Origin: Caulobacter mirabilis
GTDB taxonomy: Bacteria > Pseudomonadota > Alphaproteobacteria > Caulobacterales > Caulobacteraceae
Direction of reading: 5' to 3'
Length of the DNA stretch: 64,000 nucleotides
Assembly: GCF_002749615.1 (NCBI RefSeq)
Contig: NZ_CP024201.1
Coordinates: 1,302,001-1,366,000 of the forward strand
The position numbers and the translations under genes are program-made. Each line of letters starts with the position of its first letter. Position 1 is the first letter of the stretch. Of the stretch, positions 1-9,958 are shown in pieces. The notes below the pieces were generated by a model. That model was not told the DNA's origin. It searched no databases and saw only the letters and a list, made by a program, of their open reading frames with translations.

Positions 1-867
1 GTGAAGGGGCGGACGCGCTTCCTGGCCTTCCGCGGCGGCTATCACGGCGACACCCTGGCCACGATGACCGTCTGCGACCCCGACGAGGGGATGCACAGCC
101 TGTTCGCCGGGGCCATGCCGCAGCAGCTGATCGGGGATCTCCCACGCGATGCGGACAGCACGGCGGCGCTGGAAGCCCTGGTCGCCGCCCATGCGCACGA
201 GCTGGCCGCCATCATCGTCGAGCCGCTGGTCCAGGGGGCGGGCGGCATGCTGTTCCATCCGCCGGAGGTGCTGCGGACCCTGCGCCGGATCGCCGACGAC
301 CATGGCCTGCTGCTGATCCTGGACGAGATCTTCACCGGCTTCGGCCGCACGGGGACGATGTTCGCCATGGAGCAGGCCGGGATCGTCCCAGACGTGGCGA
401 CCCTGTCCAAGGCCCTGACCGGCGGAACCATGCCGCTGTCGGCCGCGGTCGCCCGGCGGCCGGTCTTCGAGGCCTTCTGGAGCGACGACGCCGGCGCCGC
501 CCTGATGCACGGCCCGACCTACATGGCCCATGCCCTGGCCTGCGCGGCCGCCAACGCCTCGCTGGACCTGTTCGAGGGCGGCGGCTGGCGGGACCAGGTC
601 GCCCGCGTCTCGGCCGGGCTGGAGGCGGGGCTGGGGCCCTGCCGCGAGATGAAGGGCGTCCGCGACGTCCGGGTGCTGGGCGCGATCGGCGTGGTCGAGC
701 TGGAGCGGGTCGACGACCTCGAGGCCCTGCGCCGGGCCTTCCTGGCTCACCACGTCTGGGTGCGGCCGCTGGGCCGCGTGGTCTACCTGACCCCGTCCTT
801 TACGATTTCCGACGCGGATCTGGCGCAGCTGACCGGCGCGGTGCGGGCGGTGGTGGCGGGGCTCTAG
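1..867 (+). CDS. bioA: Adenosylmethionine-8-amino-7-oxononanoate aminotransferase, C-terminal part (5' end outside window)
   Basis: PLP-dependent class III aminotransferase that converts KAPA to DAPA with S-adenosylmethionine as amino donor, in biotin synthesis in the cytosol. The visible 288 residues start just before the GGYHGDT segment. They contain the LDEIFTGFGRTG stretch (about residues 107-118, with the Asp that contacts the PLP ring nitrogen) and the Schiff-base lysine in TLSKALTGG (K137). BioA is normally about 420 residues, so roughly the first 130 are upstream of the window and the GTG at base 1 is probably internal. The stop is TAG at 865-867. BioA rather than another class III transaminase is inferred from the HGPTYMAHALACAAANASL segment. 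The gene is followed directly by a REP-like repeat pair. Confidence 0.85.
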   Translation: MKGRTRFLAFRGGYHGDTLATMTVCDPDEGMHSLFAGAMPQQLIGDLPRDADSTAALEALVAAHAHELAAIIVEPLVQGAGGMLFHPPEVLRTLRRIADDHGLLLILDEIFTGFGRTGTMFAMEQAGIVPDVATLSKALTGGTMPLSAAVARRPVFEAFWSDDAGAALMHGPTYMAHALACAAANASLDLFEGGGWRDQVARVSAGLEAGLGPCREMKGVRDVRVLGAIGVVELERVDDLEALRRAFLAHHVWVRPLGRVVYLTPSFTISDADLAQLTGAVRAVVAGL

Positions 868-944
868 GGGACAGGCTCCCGCAGGGTGCGTGTCCCGTAG
901 GCGGTCGAGGCGGGGACACGCACCGCGTCGCGGAGCATGTCCCC
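867..944. repeat. REP-like hairpin pair (family A), copy 1
   Basis: Two adjacent imperfect hairpins. Each begins with GGGGACA and ends with a TGTCCC(C) arm. The left hairpin has a CTCCC-GCA-GGGTG core and the right one a CACCGC...GCGGAG core. It overlaps the bioA stop and fills the convergent gap, so it may also act as a bidirectional terminator. Six other copies lie in this window. Confidence 0.85.
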
Positions 945-950
945 GGTCGG

Positions 951-2087
951 TTACGGCCGGCCGATGTCCACGCGGCGGGCCTCGGCGTCCTTGGTCCCGG
1001 CGGCGCCGGTCTCGACGGTCGCGGGCGGGCGCATCTCGATGTCGGCCAGCGGCACGCCGGCCTTCACCAGGGCGTCGCGGACCGCCTTGGCGCGGTTCTT
1101 GGCCAGCTCCTGGTTCTGGGCGAGGTTGCCGGTGCGATCGGTGTAGGCGGTGACGGTCGCCTTGCCGCCGCCCTCGGCCTTGAGCGCGCCCGCGGCGGCC
1201 TCGATGGTCTTGCCGCCGTCGGCGGAGATCGCCGCCGAGCCGGTGGCGAAGAAGACCTTGGCCGGGAAGCCGGCGGCCGCCGCCGCGGCGTCCGCGGTTC
1301 CGGCGGCTGCCCCGGCCGCGCCGGCCGCCCCCGCGACGCCGGCGGCCGTCGCATCGGCGGTCGCCGACGGAGCCGTCGCATCCGGGACCGCGGGCGCAGC
1401 GGCTTCGGCCGGAGGCGCGGTTTCCGTCGTCGCCGTCTGCCCTCCGGGGTTGCGGCCGGCCAGCAGCCACCACAGCAGCGCCAGCAGCGCCAGGCCCAGC
1501 AACAGCCACAGCAGCCAGCGCATGCCGCCGCCCGGCGCAGCGGTCGCGGCCGCGGCCGCTCCGCCAGCGGCGGCGCCGGCCGGACGGGCGCTGAAGGCCT
1601 GCACCGTCGACGCGGCTTCAGGCGGCGGCGCGGCCGGGGCGGCCGGGGCAGGTTTGGGCTCCGGCTCGCCGATCGAGGCGGCCGCCGCGGCGACGGCCCC
1701 CGCGGCTCCGGCCACGCCGGCCGCGGCGCCGGCGGCGAGGCCCAGGCCACCGGCCGGATTATCCACGCCGCCGAAGACCGACAGCTTCCGATAGGCCTCG
1801 GCCAGCAGATAGTAGACGGTGACGCGGTTCTTGGTCCGGTCGGCCTTCATCCGCTCGCCGACGGCGGCGATGGCGACATCGAGATCGGCGTCGGAGTCGG
1901 TCAGGCCGAGCTTCTTCTTCAGGAAGTTCTCGCGGACCCGGTCGGTCTCGGTCTTGTCGCTGAACGAGACCAGCGAGGAGTCGCGGTTTCGCAGAGCGAT
2001 GCCCAGGTAGCGCACGATCGCGTCGATGACGCCCTGGTCGGCGTCGGGAACATATTTGCGTACGTCGAGGGACCAGTCTTCGGCCAT
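951..2087 (-). CDS. DUF2853 domain protein fused to a membrane-anchored OmpA-like domain
   Basis: A 378-residue protein with three parts. Residues 1-105 match the DUF2853 family (WSLDVRKYVPDAD, FLKKKLGLTDSDADLD, RVTVYYLLAEAYRKL). An Ala/Pro-rich linker leads to one hydrophobic helix at about 189-210 (WLLWLLLGLALLALLWWLL). A second Ala/Thr-rich linker leads to an OmpA-like peptidoglycan-binding domain at about 270-378 (VFFATGSAAIS, AYTDRTGN, NQELAKNRAKAV, EARRVDI). DUF2853 is usually a stand-alone small cytosolic protein of unknown function, so its fusion to a wall-binding module is notable. With one helix, the N-terminal domain should be cytosolic and the OmpA domain periplasmic. The ATG at 2087 was chosen because a GGAGGAAG Shine-Dalgarno precedes it and the DUF2853 homology begins there. 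Confidence 0.8.
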   Translation of the reverse strand: MAEDWSLDVRKYVPDADQGVIDAIVRYLGIALRNRDSSLVSFSDKTETDRVRENFLKKKLGLTDSDADLDVAIAAVGERMKADRTKNRVTVYYLLAEAYRKLSVFGGVDNPAGGLGLAAGAAAGVAGAAGAVAAAAASIGEPEPKPAPAAPAAPPPEAASTVQAFSARPAGAAAGGAAAAATAAPGGGMRWLLWLLLGLALLALLWWLLAGRNPGGQTATTETAPPAEAAAPAVPDATAPSATADATAAGVAGAAGAAGAAAGTADAAAAAAGFPAKVFFATGSAAISADGGKTIEAAAGALKAEGGGKATVTAYTDRTGNLAQNQELAKNRAKAVRDALVKAGVPLADIEMRPPATVETGAAGTKDAEARRVDIGRP

Positions 2088-2238
2088 GGCAGCTTCCTCC
2101 GCTGGACGGGCGGCGACCCGGGGCGGCTGCCGCGACGGTCGGCGAGCATAGGCGCGGACGCGAGGCTTCGCGCTCGGGTGGTCTGCCCAGGGTAAATGGG
2201 GGATTACCCTGAGATGCGCTGCGGACGGGAAGCTTCCT

Positions 2239-2757
2239 TTACGGCCGCAACGGCCCCCAGCAGGCCAACAGCTTGGCGACTGCATGGCTGCTCCAGTTGG
2301 CGTAGGCGTTGCCGCTTTCGACTTCTATCGTGGCCAGTGAGCCGTCGGAGGTCTCGGTCGAGAACGCCATTCGGGTCGAAAAGCCGTCCTTCCGGACCGG
2401 CGGAACCTGCTCCAGGGGGCTGCGGACCCGCAGCATCGGCGGGGCTACGGGGATCGCCGGAAGCCGTGACAATGACAGCACGACGTCCTTCAGCGCGGGA
2501 CAGGCGTCCGACTTGATGATCGTCACGCCGCGTTGCGAGGTTCGTGTTGCGGTCCACACGACCTCGTCCAACTCGGCGGTCGAGCGCGCCGTGATCGGCG
2601 CGGCGGGGTCTATCCGAATGACATGGGCCAGCGTGAGGCCCCTATCCGCGGCGACCGTGATCGTGATCAGGCCGGGATCATCCAGGGCCTCGCTTCCGGA
2701 CGCCCAGCCTGCGAGCAAGCCAATCAAGGACAGGACGATGAGGTGCGATGCTTTCAT
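2239..2757 (-). CDS. Hypothetical secreted protein
   Basis: A 172-residue protein with an N-terminal hydrophobic signal segment (LIVLSLIGLLAGWASGSEA). The mature part has no motif I recognise. Two cysteines in the mature region (ACPAL and LLACWG) could form a disulfide in the periplasm. Codon use and third-position GC fit its neighbours, and the coding frame is clean. The 151 bases between it and the DUF2853 gene hold no other gene. Confidence 0.55.
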   Translation of the reverse strand: MKASHLIVLSLIGLLAGWASGSEALDDPGLITITVAADRGLTLAHVIRIDPAAPITARSTAELDEVVWTATRTSQRGVTIIKSDACPALKDVVLSLSRLPAIPVAPPMLRVRSPLEQVPPVRKDGFSTRMAFSTETSDGSLATIEVESGNAYANWSSHAVAKLLACWGPLRP

Positions 2758-2791
2758 GGCGCCGACGATAGCCGTCCGGCGGCGGCCCGCG

Positions 2792-3229
2792 CTAGACGTA
2801 GTCGCCCAACACCGCCCAAGCCTCCGCCTTCGCCGTGAAGGGCAGGGTGAAGGCCGGGCTGGAGGAGGGCAGGGGGATCAGGCGCAGCCGGTCGGCGCGG
2901 CCCGCCAGCAGCGTCATGCCCTTCTTCGCCGAGGTCCCGCCGTTGAAGCCGACGGCTCTCAGCGCGGGCAGGCTATCCACCAGGGCCGCCAGGTCGTTGG
3001 GCGTGGCGTCGCGGATCGCCGTGTCCAGGCTGCCCGGACGCACCGCCTCGCCGACCACGTCCCACAGGCCCACGCGATGGCGCAGCAGGGTCGCCAGCCG
3101 CGCCTCGTAGTCCATGCCGTGAAGGTCTTCGCCGACCACCGTCCCCATCAGCCGCCAGAAGGCGTTCCGGGGATGGGCGTAGTAGCGGCCGGCGGCCAGG
3201 GAGGCCTCTCCGGGAAGGCTCCCCAGCAC
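2792..3229 (-). CDS. Uracil-DNA glycosylase superfamily protein, DNA-deoxyinosine glycosylase type
   Basis: Base-excision repair enzyme of the uracil-DNA-glycosylase fold. The glycine-rich LGSLPG motif is at the very N-terminus, followed by YYAHPRNAFWRLMG and a C-terminal PLPSSSPA motif, the pattern of the short hypoxanthine/deoxyinosine glycosylases (about 160 residues). A GTG at 3229 is the first ordinary start, but it would remove the beta-strand before LGSLPG. The frame stays open upstream and reads SFPPVVDEGVRLLVLGSLPG. A CTG at 3283 overlapping the purB stop (CTGA) would restore a normal length, so the true start is probably upstream of 3229. It lies in the purB transcription unit. The exact base specificity is inferred from family resemblance. 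Confidence 0.72.
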   Translation of the reverse strand: MLGSLPGEASLAAGRYYAHPRNAFWRLMGTVVGEDLHGMDYEARLATLLRHRVGLWDVVGEAVRPGSLDTAIRDATPNDLAALVDSLPALRAVGFNGGTSAKKGMTLLAGRADRLRLIPLPSSSPAFTLPFTAKAEAWAVLGDYV

Positions 3230-3279
3230 CAGCAGCCGGACGCCCTCATCGACGACCGGCGGAAAGCTGCGCTTGCGCG

Positions 3280-4593
<1,314 letters not shown>

Positions 4594-4627
4594 GGACCCG
4601 CCCGCTACGCCCTCACCCGGTGTGAGG

Positions 4628-6136
4628 TCAAGAAGCCTGAGCCTCTTTCATGTGCCTGGCGAGGCCGATGGCGGCCAGGAAGTAGTGGATCGCGGCCCAG
4701 CCGTAGAACAGCAGGGTGACGACGATCCCCTGGCGCGTCGCCAGGGCCGAGGAGTCGTGGCACAGCGCCTTGAGGCTCTCGGCCGCGCCGGCCGGGGCCA
4801 CGCCGCCGGGGCAGGCCTTGGTGAAGCTGGCCGCCGCCTCGCCGCCGCCGAAGGCGCCGAGCAGGCCCATGACGCCCTGGCCGGGGTTGTTGAAGTTGAA
4901 CTGCGCGAAATGGTCGATCAGCCAGCCGGTGAAGACCGGCCCGCCGCCCAGCGCGATCAGGTTCAGGAAGAAGAACAGCAACGCCGTCGCGGTCGCCCGG
5001 CGGTGGACCGGCACCGAGTTCTGCACGACCCCGAAGGTCGGGCCCAGGTAGGTGTAGTGGAAGATGCCCGGGACCAGCAGGATCAGGGCGGCCATCTTCC
5101 AGTCGTTGAGCAGGTAGGCCCAGATGTAGATCGGCATGGCGATGGCCAGGCCGAAGGCGGGGGTCAGGGTGTACCAGACGGTGCTCTTCTTGCCGGCCCA
5201 GTCGGAGATGATCCCGCCGACCAGGGTGCCGATCCCGGCCGAGAAGCCGCCGACCAGGCCGACGATCAGCCCGACGGTGGCCAGGTCCAGCCCGAACTGG
5301 CGCACGAAGTAGGGCGGCACGAACGCGCCCGTGCCGTAGCCGGCGAACGAGGCCAGGGTGATGCCCAGCACCATGTGCACGACCGGCCATTTGGCGAACA
5401 GCACCTTGGCCACCGCGCCCAGCTCGCGGAACTCCTGGCCCAGCGAGAAGGGCTTGGGCGCGGGCGGGGCGGGGGCGGTCAGGTCCTCCTCGATCAGCGG
5501 CTTCTCGATCGCTTCGGAGTGGCCGCGCGGCGGCTCCTTGACCAGGATCTTGAACAGCAGGGCCAGGATCACGCCGGGCAGGCCGACGATGACGAAGGCG
5601 ACCCGCCAGCTGAACTCGGTGGCCAGCCAGCCGCCGGCCACGGCGCCGATCATGGTGCCCAGGGGGATCCCGAATGAGTAGATCGACAGGGCGGTGGCCC
5701 GCTTCTTGGGCTCGAAATAGTCGCTGATCAGGCTGTGGGCGGGCGGGCTGCAGCCGGCCTCGCCGATGCCGACGCCGAAGCGCAGCAGGGCCAGTTGGAC
5801 GAAGTTCTGCGCCGCGCCGCACAGGGCGGTGAAGCCCGACCAGATGACCAGCGCCAGGGCGATGATGGTGGTCCGGTTGCCGCGCTCGGCCCAGCGGGCG
5901 ATCGGGATGCCCAGGGTCGTGTACAGCAGGGCGAAGTAGAGGCCGCCCAGCAGGCCCAGCTGGGTGTCCGTCAGCTTCAGGTCGACTTTGATCGCCTGGC
6001 CGATGGTGGCGATGATCGTCCGGTCGATGAAGTTGAAGGTGTAGGCCGCCAGCAGCATGCCCAGCACCGTGGCCTTGTAGCCGTTCGAATAGAGAGGCCT
6101 GGCCTGGGGTTCGGCCGCCGCGGCGGTGTCGGTCAT
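4628..6136 (-). CDS. MFS transporter, Spinster-like family (tandem paralog 1, promoter-distal)
   Basis: A 502-residue major facilitator with 12 predicted helices. It has the conserved N-terminal YTFNFIDRTIIATIGQAIK segment, the loop 2-3 ARWAERGNR motif and GEAGCSPPAHSLISDYF near helix 4. The same motifs occur in the two upstream genes, so the three are paralogs. The usual family annotation is Spinster-type MFS transporter. The substrate cannot be read from sequence; relatives are often linked to lipids, sterols or aromatic compounds. It lies 79 bp downstream of the second paralog, probably in one operon. Confidence 0.85.
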   Translation of the reverse strand: MTDTAAAAEPQARPLYSNGYKATVLGMLLAAYTFNFIDRTIIATIGQAIKVDLKLTDTQLGLLGGLYFALLYTTLGIPIARWAERGNRTTIIALALVIWSGFTALCGAAQNFVQLALLRFGVGIGEAGCSPPAHSLISDYFEPKKRATALSIYSFGIPLGTMIGAVAGGWLATEFSWRVAFVIVGLPGVILALLFKILVKEPPRGHSEAIEKPLIEEDLTAPAPPAPKPFSLGQEFRELGAVAKVLFAKWPVVHMVLGITLASFAGYGTGAFVPPYFVRQFGLDLATVGLIVGLVGGFSAGIGTLVGGIISDWAGKKSTVWYTLTPAFGLAIAMPIYIWAYLLNDWKMAALILLVPGIFHYTYLGPTFGVVQNSVPVHRRATATALLFFFLNLIALGGGPVFTGWLIDHFAQFNFNNPGQGVMGLLGAFGGGEAAASFTKACPGGVAPAGAAESLKALCHDSSALATRQGIVVTLLFYGWAAIHYFLAAIGLARHMKEAQAS

Positions 6137-6215
6137 GGGCGTCCTGTTCCTCCCCCGGCCTTGGGGCGGCCGGCGTGTTGTGTCGCCGGCGACCGCGAGG
6201 CCGCCGGCGTGGTCG

Positions 6216-7568
6216 TCAGCTGACGATCTCTTCGCGGATGGTCCGGCGGGCCAGCCAGAACAGCAAGGCGGCGATCAGTCCCACCACCGAGGAGACCAGC
6301 AGCGCCCAGCGCACGCCCTCGGCCTCGCCCATCGAGCCGGTGAAGCTGGTGCTCAGGATGCCGACGAACAGCGGACCCAGGCCCAGGCCGACCAGGTTGA
6401 CCACGAACAGCAGCACGGCGGCGGCGGTGGCGCGGGTCTGCGGCCGCACCAGGCTCTGCACCGCGGCGAACACCGGGCCGTACCACAGCGAGCCGAGCAG
6501 GACCGGCAGGGCCAGCAGGCCGAGCGACAGGGCCAGGCTGCCGGTCAGCATGGCGGCGATGAAGAAGGGGAAGCTCGCCAGGCCGGCGATCGCCGGGACC
6601 GAGACGTAGGCGCGGATGTCCTTCTTGGCGGCGCGGTCGGCGATCTGGCCGCCCAGGAAGGTGCCGACGGCGCCGAACACGCCGATGATCAGGCCCAGCG
6701 CCGTGCCCAGGAAGCCGGCCGGGCCGAGGCCGCCGGCGGCCTGGGCCAGCTGGGCCAGCTCGGCGCCGTGGTTGCGGAAGAAGAACGAGCCGTAGAAGGC
6801 CAGGTGGCCGTAGCCGATGAAGGCGGTCAGCGAGCCGGCGAAGGCGATCAGCCAGAACGACTTCTTGGTCCCCAGCTCCTTCATCGCCTCGCCGAAGCTC
6901 GGGGCCTCGGCGGCGGTCTTGGCCTGGTGGGCGGCGATCAGCTTGCGCGGCTCCTTCAGGGTGAAGGCGGCGACCAGGGCCAGCAGCAGCCCCGGCGCCC
7001 CGGCCACGAAGAAGGCCACGCGCCAGCCGTGGGCGTCGGCGACCAGGCCGCCCAGCGCCATGCCCGCCAGCGAGCCCAGCGGAATGCCCATCGAGTAGAA
7101 GGCCAGGGCCGAGGCGCGCTTGTCCTTCGGAGTGTAGTCGGTGATCAGGCTGTGCGACGGCGGGCTGCAGCCGGCCTCGCCCACGCCGACGCCGATCCGG
7201 GCCAGCAGCAGGTGGATGAAGTTCTGGGCCATGCCGCTGGCGACGGTGAAGGCGCTCCACACCGCCAGCGAGACCGAGATGATCATCGGCCGGTTGGCCC
7301 GGTCGGCCAGGCGCGCGATCGGGATGCCCAGGAAGGTGTAGAACACCGCGAACGCCAGGCCGGTCAGCAGGCCCAGCTGCCAGTCCTGCAGGCCCAGGTC
7401 CTGCTTGATCGGCTCGGCCAGGATGTTGACCACCTGCCGGTCGAGGAAATTCAGCGTGTAGATGCCCAGCATCAGCCACAGGGCGTAGGAGCGGTAGCCC
7501 GGGGTGACGACGGGCGTCTCCGGCGACGGAGCAGCGGCGGGGGCGGTGTCGGCGGTCGCGTCGGTCAT
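6216..7568 (-). CDS. MFS transporter, Spinster-like family (tandem paralog 2)
   Basis: A 450-residue, 12-helix transporter. The N-terminus reads YALWLMLGIYTLNFLDRQVVNILAEPIK and the helix-4 region GEAGCSPPSHSLITDYTPKDKRASAL. It is closer to the third paralog (shared LNFLDRQV and NILAEPIK) than to the first. The ATG at 7568 shares one base with the TAA of the gene upstream (TAATG), so translation is coupled. The frame is open further upstream, but that stretch lies over the preceding gene and was rejected. Confidence 0.87.
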   Translation of the reverse strand: MTDATADTAPAAAPSPETPVVTPGYRSYALWLMLGIYTLNFLDRQVVNILAEPIKQDLGLQDWQLGLLTGLAFAVFYTFLGIPIARLADRANRPMIISVSLAVWSAFTVASGMAQNFIHLLLARIGVGVGEAGCSPPSHSLITDYTPKDKRASALAFYSMGIPLGSLAGMALGGLVADAHGWRVAFFVAGAPGLLLALVAAFTLKEPRKLIAAHQAKTAAEAPSFGEAMKELGTKKSFWLIAFAGSLTAFIGYGHLAFYGSFFFRNHGAELAQLAQAAGGLGPAGFLGTALGLIIGVFGAVGTFLGGQIADRAAKKDIRAYVSVPAIAGLASFPFFIAAMLTGSLALSLGLLALPVLLGSLWYGPVFAAVQSLVRPQTRATAAAVLLFVVNLVGLGLGPLFVGILSTSFTGSMGEAEGVRWALLVSSVVGLIAALLFWLARRTIREEIVS

Positions 7569-8965
7569 TAGCTCACGATGTCGTTCTTGATGGTTTTGCG
7601 CGCCGCCCAGAACAGGAAGAACGCGATCAGGCCGAGCACGGCGGAGGAGACCAGCGCCCAGCGCACGCCCTCGGCCTTGCCCAGGCCCAGGCCCAGGGCG
7701 AAGAAGTCGGACAGGCCGCCGACGATCAGCGGGCCGAGGCCCAGGCCGATCAGGTTGACGATCAGCAGCAGGATGGCCGCCGTGGTCGCCCGCATGGACG
7801 GCGGCACGATGCTCTGGGCGGTGGCGTAGACCGGCCCGTACCACAGGCTGGTCAGGACCGCCGGGACGAACAGGAACAGCAGGGCGAACAGGGCGTCGGC
7901 GTGCAGGATGCCCAGCACGTAGAAGGGAATCGGCAGGATCGCGGCCAGGGCCGGCACCAGCGCGTAGGCGCGCACGTCTTTAGCGCCCATCTTGTCGGCC
8001 AGGTAGCCGCCCAGCCAGACGCCGAACACGCCGCCCAGGCCCGACAGGCCGCTCAGCATGACGGCGACGAACGACATGACCCCGACCTTGAAGCCGAGCA
8101 TGTCGGAGGCCTGGGCCGCCAGCTGGGCCAGCTGGGTCTCGTGCACGCGGAAGAAGAACGAGGCGATGAACGGCTGCTGGCCGTAGCCGATGAAGGCCTT
8201 GATGGCGACGGCGAAGGCCAGGAGCCAGAAGGTCGCCTTGCCCTTGAGCACGGCCAGGGTGGCGACGAAGGTCGGGCCCGCGACGGCGGCCTTGGCGGCC
8301 AGGTCGACGGCCAGCTTCTTGCGCGGCTCGACCAGGGTGAACAGGACGACCACGGCCAGCAGCAGGCCGGGCGCGCCGGCGACCATGAAGGCCGTCCGCC
8401 AGCCCCAGGCGTCGGCGACGATGCCGCCCAGGCTCATGCCGATCAGCGCGCCCAGCGGGGTGCCGATCGAGTAGAAGGCGATGGCCGAGGCCCGCTTCTC
8501 CTTGGGGACGTAGTCGCTGATCAGGCTGTGGGCGGGCGGGGTGCAGCCGGCCTCGCCGATGCCGACGCCGACACGGGCCAGCACCAGCTGGACGAAGTTC
8601 TGGGCGAACCCGCAGAGCACGGTGAAGAAGCTCCAGGCCGCCACCGAGGTCGCGATGATCACCGGCCGGTTCTTGCGCTCGGCGATCCGGGCGATCGGGA
8701 TGCCGAGCACCGTGTAGAGCAGGGCGAACGCCAGGCCGGTCAGCATGCCCAGCTGCCAGTCCATCAGGCCCAGCTCGTTCTTGATCGGCTCGGCCAGGAT
8801 GTTGATCACCTGCCGGTCCAGGAAGTTCAGGGTGTAGATGATCATCAGCAGCCAGAGGGCGTACCGGGCGTAGCCCTTGGTGACCGGCTGGATGGTCGGC
8901 GCTGCTGCAGTCGTTTGCGTCTCTGCGGACGCACCCCCCGTGGCCGGCGCAACGGCGTCGGTCAT
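7568..8965 (-). CDS. MFS transporter, Spinster-like family (tandem paralog 3, first gene of operon)
   Basis: A 465-residue, 12-helix transporter with YALWLLMIIYTLNFLDRQVINILAEPIKN-type N-terminal motifs (split here as YTLNFLDRQVINILAEP) and GEAGCTPPAHSLISDYVPKEKR near helix 4. I chose the ATG at 8965, preceded by a GGGAGTGAG ribosome-binding site; an earlier in-frame start at 9040 has no such site. It leads the three-transporter operon. Its upstream region holds a 14-bp imperfect palindrome (8982-8995) that resembles one upstream of the acyl-CoA dehydrogenase pair at 45.9 kb. Confidence 0.87.
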   Translation of the reverse strand: MTDAVAPATGGASAETQTTAAAPTIQPVTKGYARYALWLLMIIYTLNFLDRQVINILAEPIKNELGLMDWQLGMLTGLAFALLYTVLGIPIARIAERKNRPVIIATSVAAWSFFTVLCGFAQNFVQLVLARVGVGIGEAGCTPPAHSLISDYVPKEKRASAIAFYSIGTPLGALIGMSLGGIVADAWGWRTAFMVAGAPGLLLAVVVLFTLVEPRKKLAVDLAAKAAVAGPTFVATLAVLKGKATFWLLAFAVAIKAFIGYGQQPFIASFFFRVHETQLAQLAAQASDMLGFKVGVMSFVAVMLSGLSGLGGVFGVWLGGYLADKMGAKDVRAYALVPALAAILPIPFYVLGILHADALFALLFLFVPAVLTSLWYGPVYATAQSIVPPSMRATTAAILLLIVNLIGLGLGPLIVGGLSDFFALGLGLGKAEGVRWALVSSAVLGLIAFFLFWAARKTIKNDIVS

Positions 8966-8981
8966 CGTACTCACTCCCTGT

Positions 8982-8995
8982 CCAAACGATTGTTC
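8982..8995. promoter_or_regulatory. Putative operator, CCAAAC-nn-TTGTTC motif upstream of the MFS operon
   Basis: The bases CCAAACGATTGTTC lie 17 bp upstream of the MFS start codon. They match CCAAACATTTGTTC at 45872-45885 at 12 of 14 positions. The motif is an imperfect inverted repeat (CAAAC / TTGTT-like) of the size bound by TetR-type regulators. Shared control is an inference. Confidence 0.4.
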
Positions 8996-9075
8996 TAATT
9001 GTTGGCCGCACCTTACGTGCAGGTTAGGGGTGGTCGTCAATAACGGCTGCGTGATCAGTGGAAGGAGTTATCGGC

Positions 9076-9693
9076 GTGGAGATCGTCATCGGGACCAAGG
9101 CCTGGTCCACCTGGTCCCTGCGGCCCTGGCTGGCCCTGAAGCGCACCGGCGTGGCCTTCACCGAAACCCTGGTCGAGCTGCGCAAGGCGGAGGCGACGAC
9201 GGCGTCGATTCTCCCGCATTCGCCGTCCGGCCTCGTGCCGGCCCTGAAGGACGGCGACCTGACGGTCTGGGATTCGCTGGCCATCTGCGAGTACCTGGCC
9301 GAGCGGTTTCCGGCCGCCCGGCTGTGGCCCGAGGACCCGGCGACTCGCGCCGTCGCGCGGTCGGTCACGGCTGAGATGCACAGCGGCTTCATGAACCTGC
9401 GCCGGGACTGTCCGATGGACCTGGCGCTGCGCACGACGGCGGAGCTGAGTCCCGAGGTCGCCAAGGACGTCCGCCGCATCGCGCAGATCTGGTCGGAGCA
9501 GCTGGCGCGGTCGGGCGGGCCGTTCCTGTTCGGCGCCTGGTCGATCGCCGACGCCTTCTACACCCCGGTGGCTACCCGCTTCCGCAGCTACGGCGTCGAC
9601 CTCGCCGCCCACGGCGCCTCGGCGGAGGCCCAGGCCTACCGTGACGCCCTGCTGGCGACGCCGGAGTTCCTGGACTGGGAAGCAGCGGCGTGA
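9076..9693 (+). CDS. Glutathione S-transferase family protein
   Basis: A 205-residue protein with an N-terminal thioredoxin-fold domain (EIVIGTKAWSTWSLRPWLALKRTG, then GLVPALKDGDLTVWDSLAICEYLAE with the cis-Pro and the glutathione-contacting Asp-Ser) and an all-alpha C-terminal domain. The residues AWSTWS occupy the usual catalytic Ser/Cys position. The GTG at 9076 is preferred because AAGGAG lies 8 bases before it; a GTG at 9058 is less well placed. Divergent from the MFS operon. The substrate is unknown; detoxification or another glutathione-dependent reaction is inferred from the family. Confidence 0.85.
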   Translation: MEIVIGTKAWSTWSLRPWLALKRTGVAFTETLVELRKAEATTASILPHSPSGLVPALKDGDLTVWDSLAICEYLAERFPAARLWPEDPATRAVARSVTAEMHSGFMNLRRDCPMDLALRTTAELSPEVAKDVRRIAQIWSEQLARSGGPFLFGAWSIADAFYTPVATRFRSYGVDLAAHGASAEAQAYRDALLATPEFLDWEAAA

Positions 9694-9700
9694 TCCGCAA

Positions 9701-9822
9701 TGCGTCCTTCGAGACGCTCGCCTGAGGGCTCGCTCCTCAGGATGACGAACTCAGAAGCGCTACGAACTTCGTCATGGTGAGGACCCGGCCCCTCAGGCCG
9801 GCGTCTCGAACCACGCAAGGCG
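9701..9822. repeat. Palindromic repeat, family C (cgagacgc / gcgtctcg)
   Basis: Starts with tgcgtccttcgagacgc and ends with gcgtctcgaaccacgca, with a 'gctcctcaggatgacgaact' segment and its partner 'cgtcatggtgaggacc' inside. Related copies are at 43134-43234 and 55099-55150. It is non-coding. Together with the following repeats it fills the 421-bp gap between the GST gene and msrP. Confidence 0.75.
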
Positions 9823-9840
9823 GTTCAAGCCGCCCCCTCA

Positions 9841-9953
9841 TCGTCATCCTCGCACTTGTCGCGAGGACCCACGAACGCGGGCGTCGGTGATGTCGCGCAA
9901 CACGTCCGGCTCACCAGGCATGGGTGGTCGGAACAAGTCCGACCATGACGGAG
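9841..9953. repeat. Dispersed repeat, family E (cgtcatcctcg...gaccatgacgg)
   Basis: Begins cgtcatcctcgcacttgtcg and ends tggtcggaacaagtccgacc followed by atgacgg. A similar unit lies at 31748-31875 downstream of cysE, and a short related palindrome at 19189-19224. No coding frame is supported here. Confidence 0.65.
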
Positions 9954-9958
9954 GGAGA

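Noticed and set aside
867..944. REP-like pairs as a possible CRISPR fragment
   Set aside because: The units are isolated palindromic pairs scattered over 54 kb, without a regular repeat-spacer array or cas genes.
5735..7571. Long Gln/Arg/Gly-rich open frames on the plus strand opposite the MFS operon
   Set aside because: They mirror the GC-rich codon structure of real minus-strand genes, have very biased composition and no domain, and the true genes are unambiguous.
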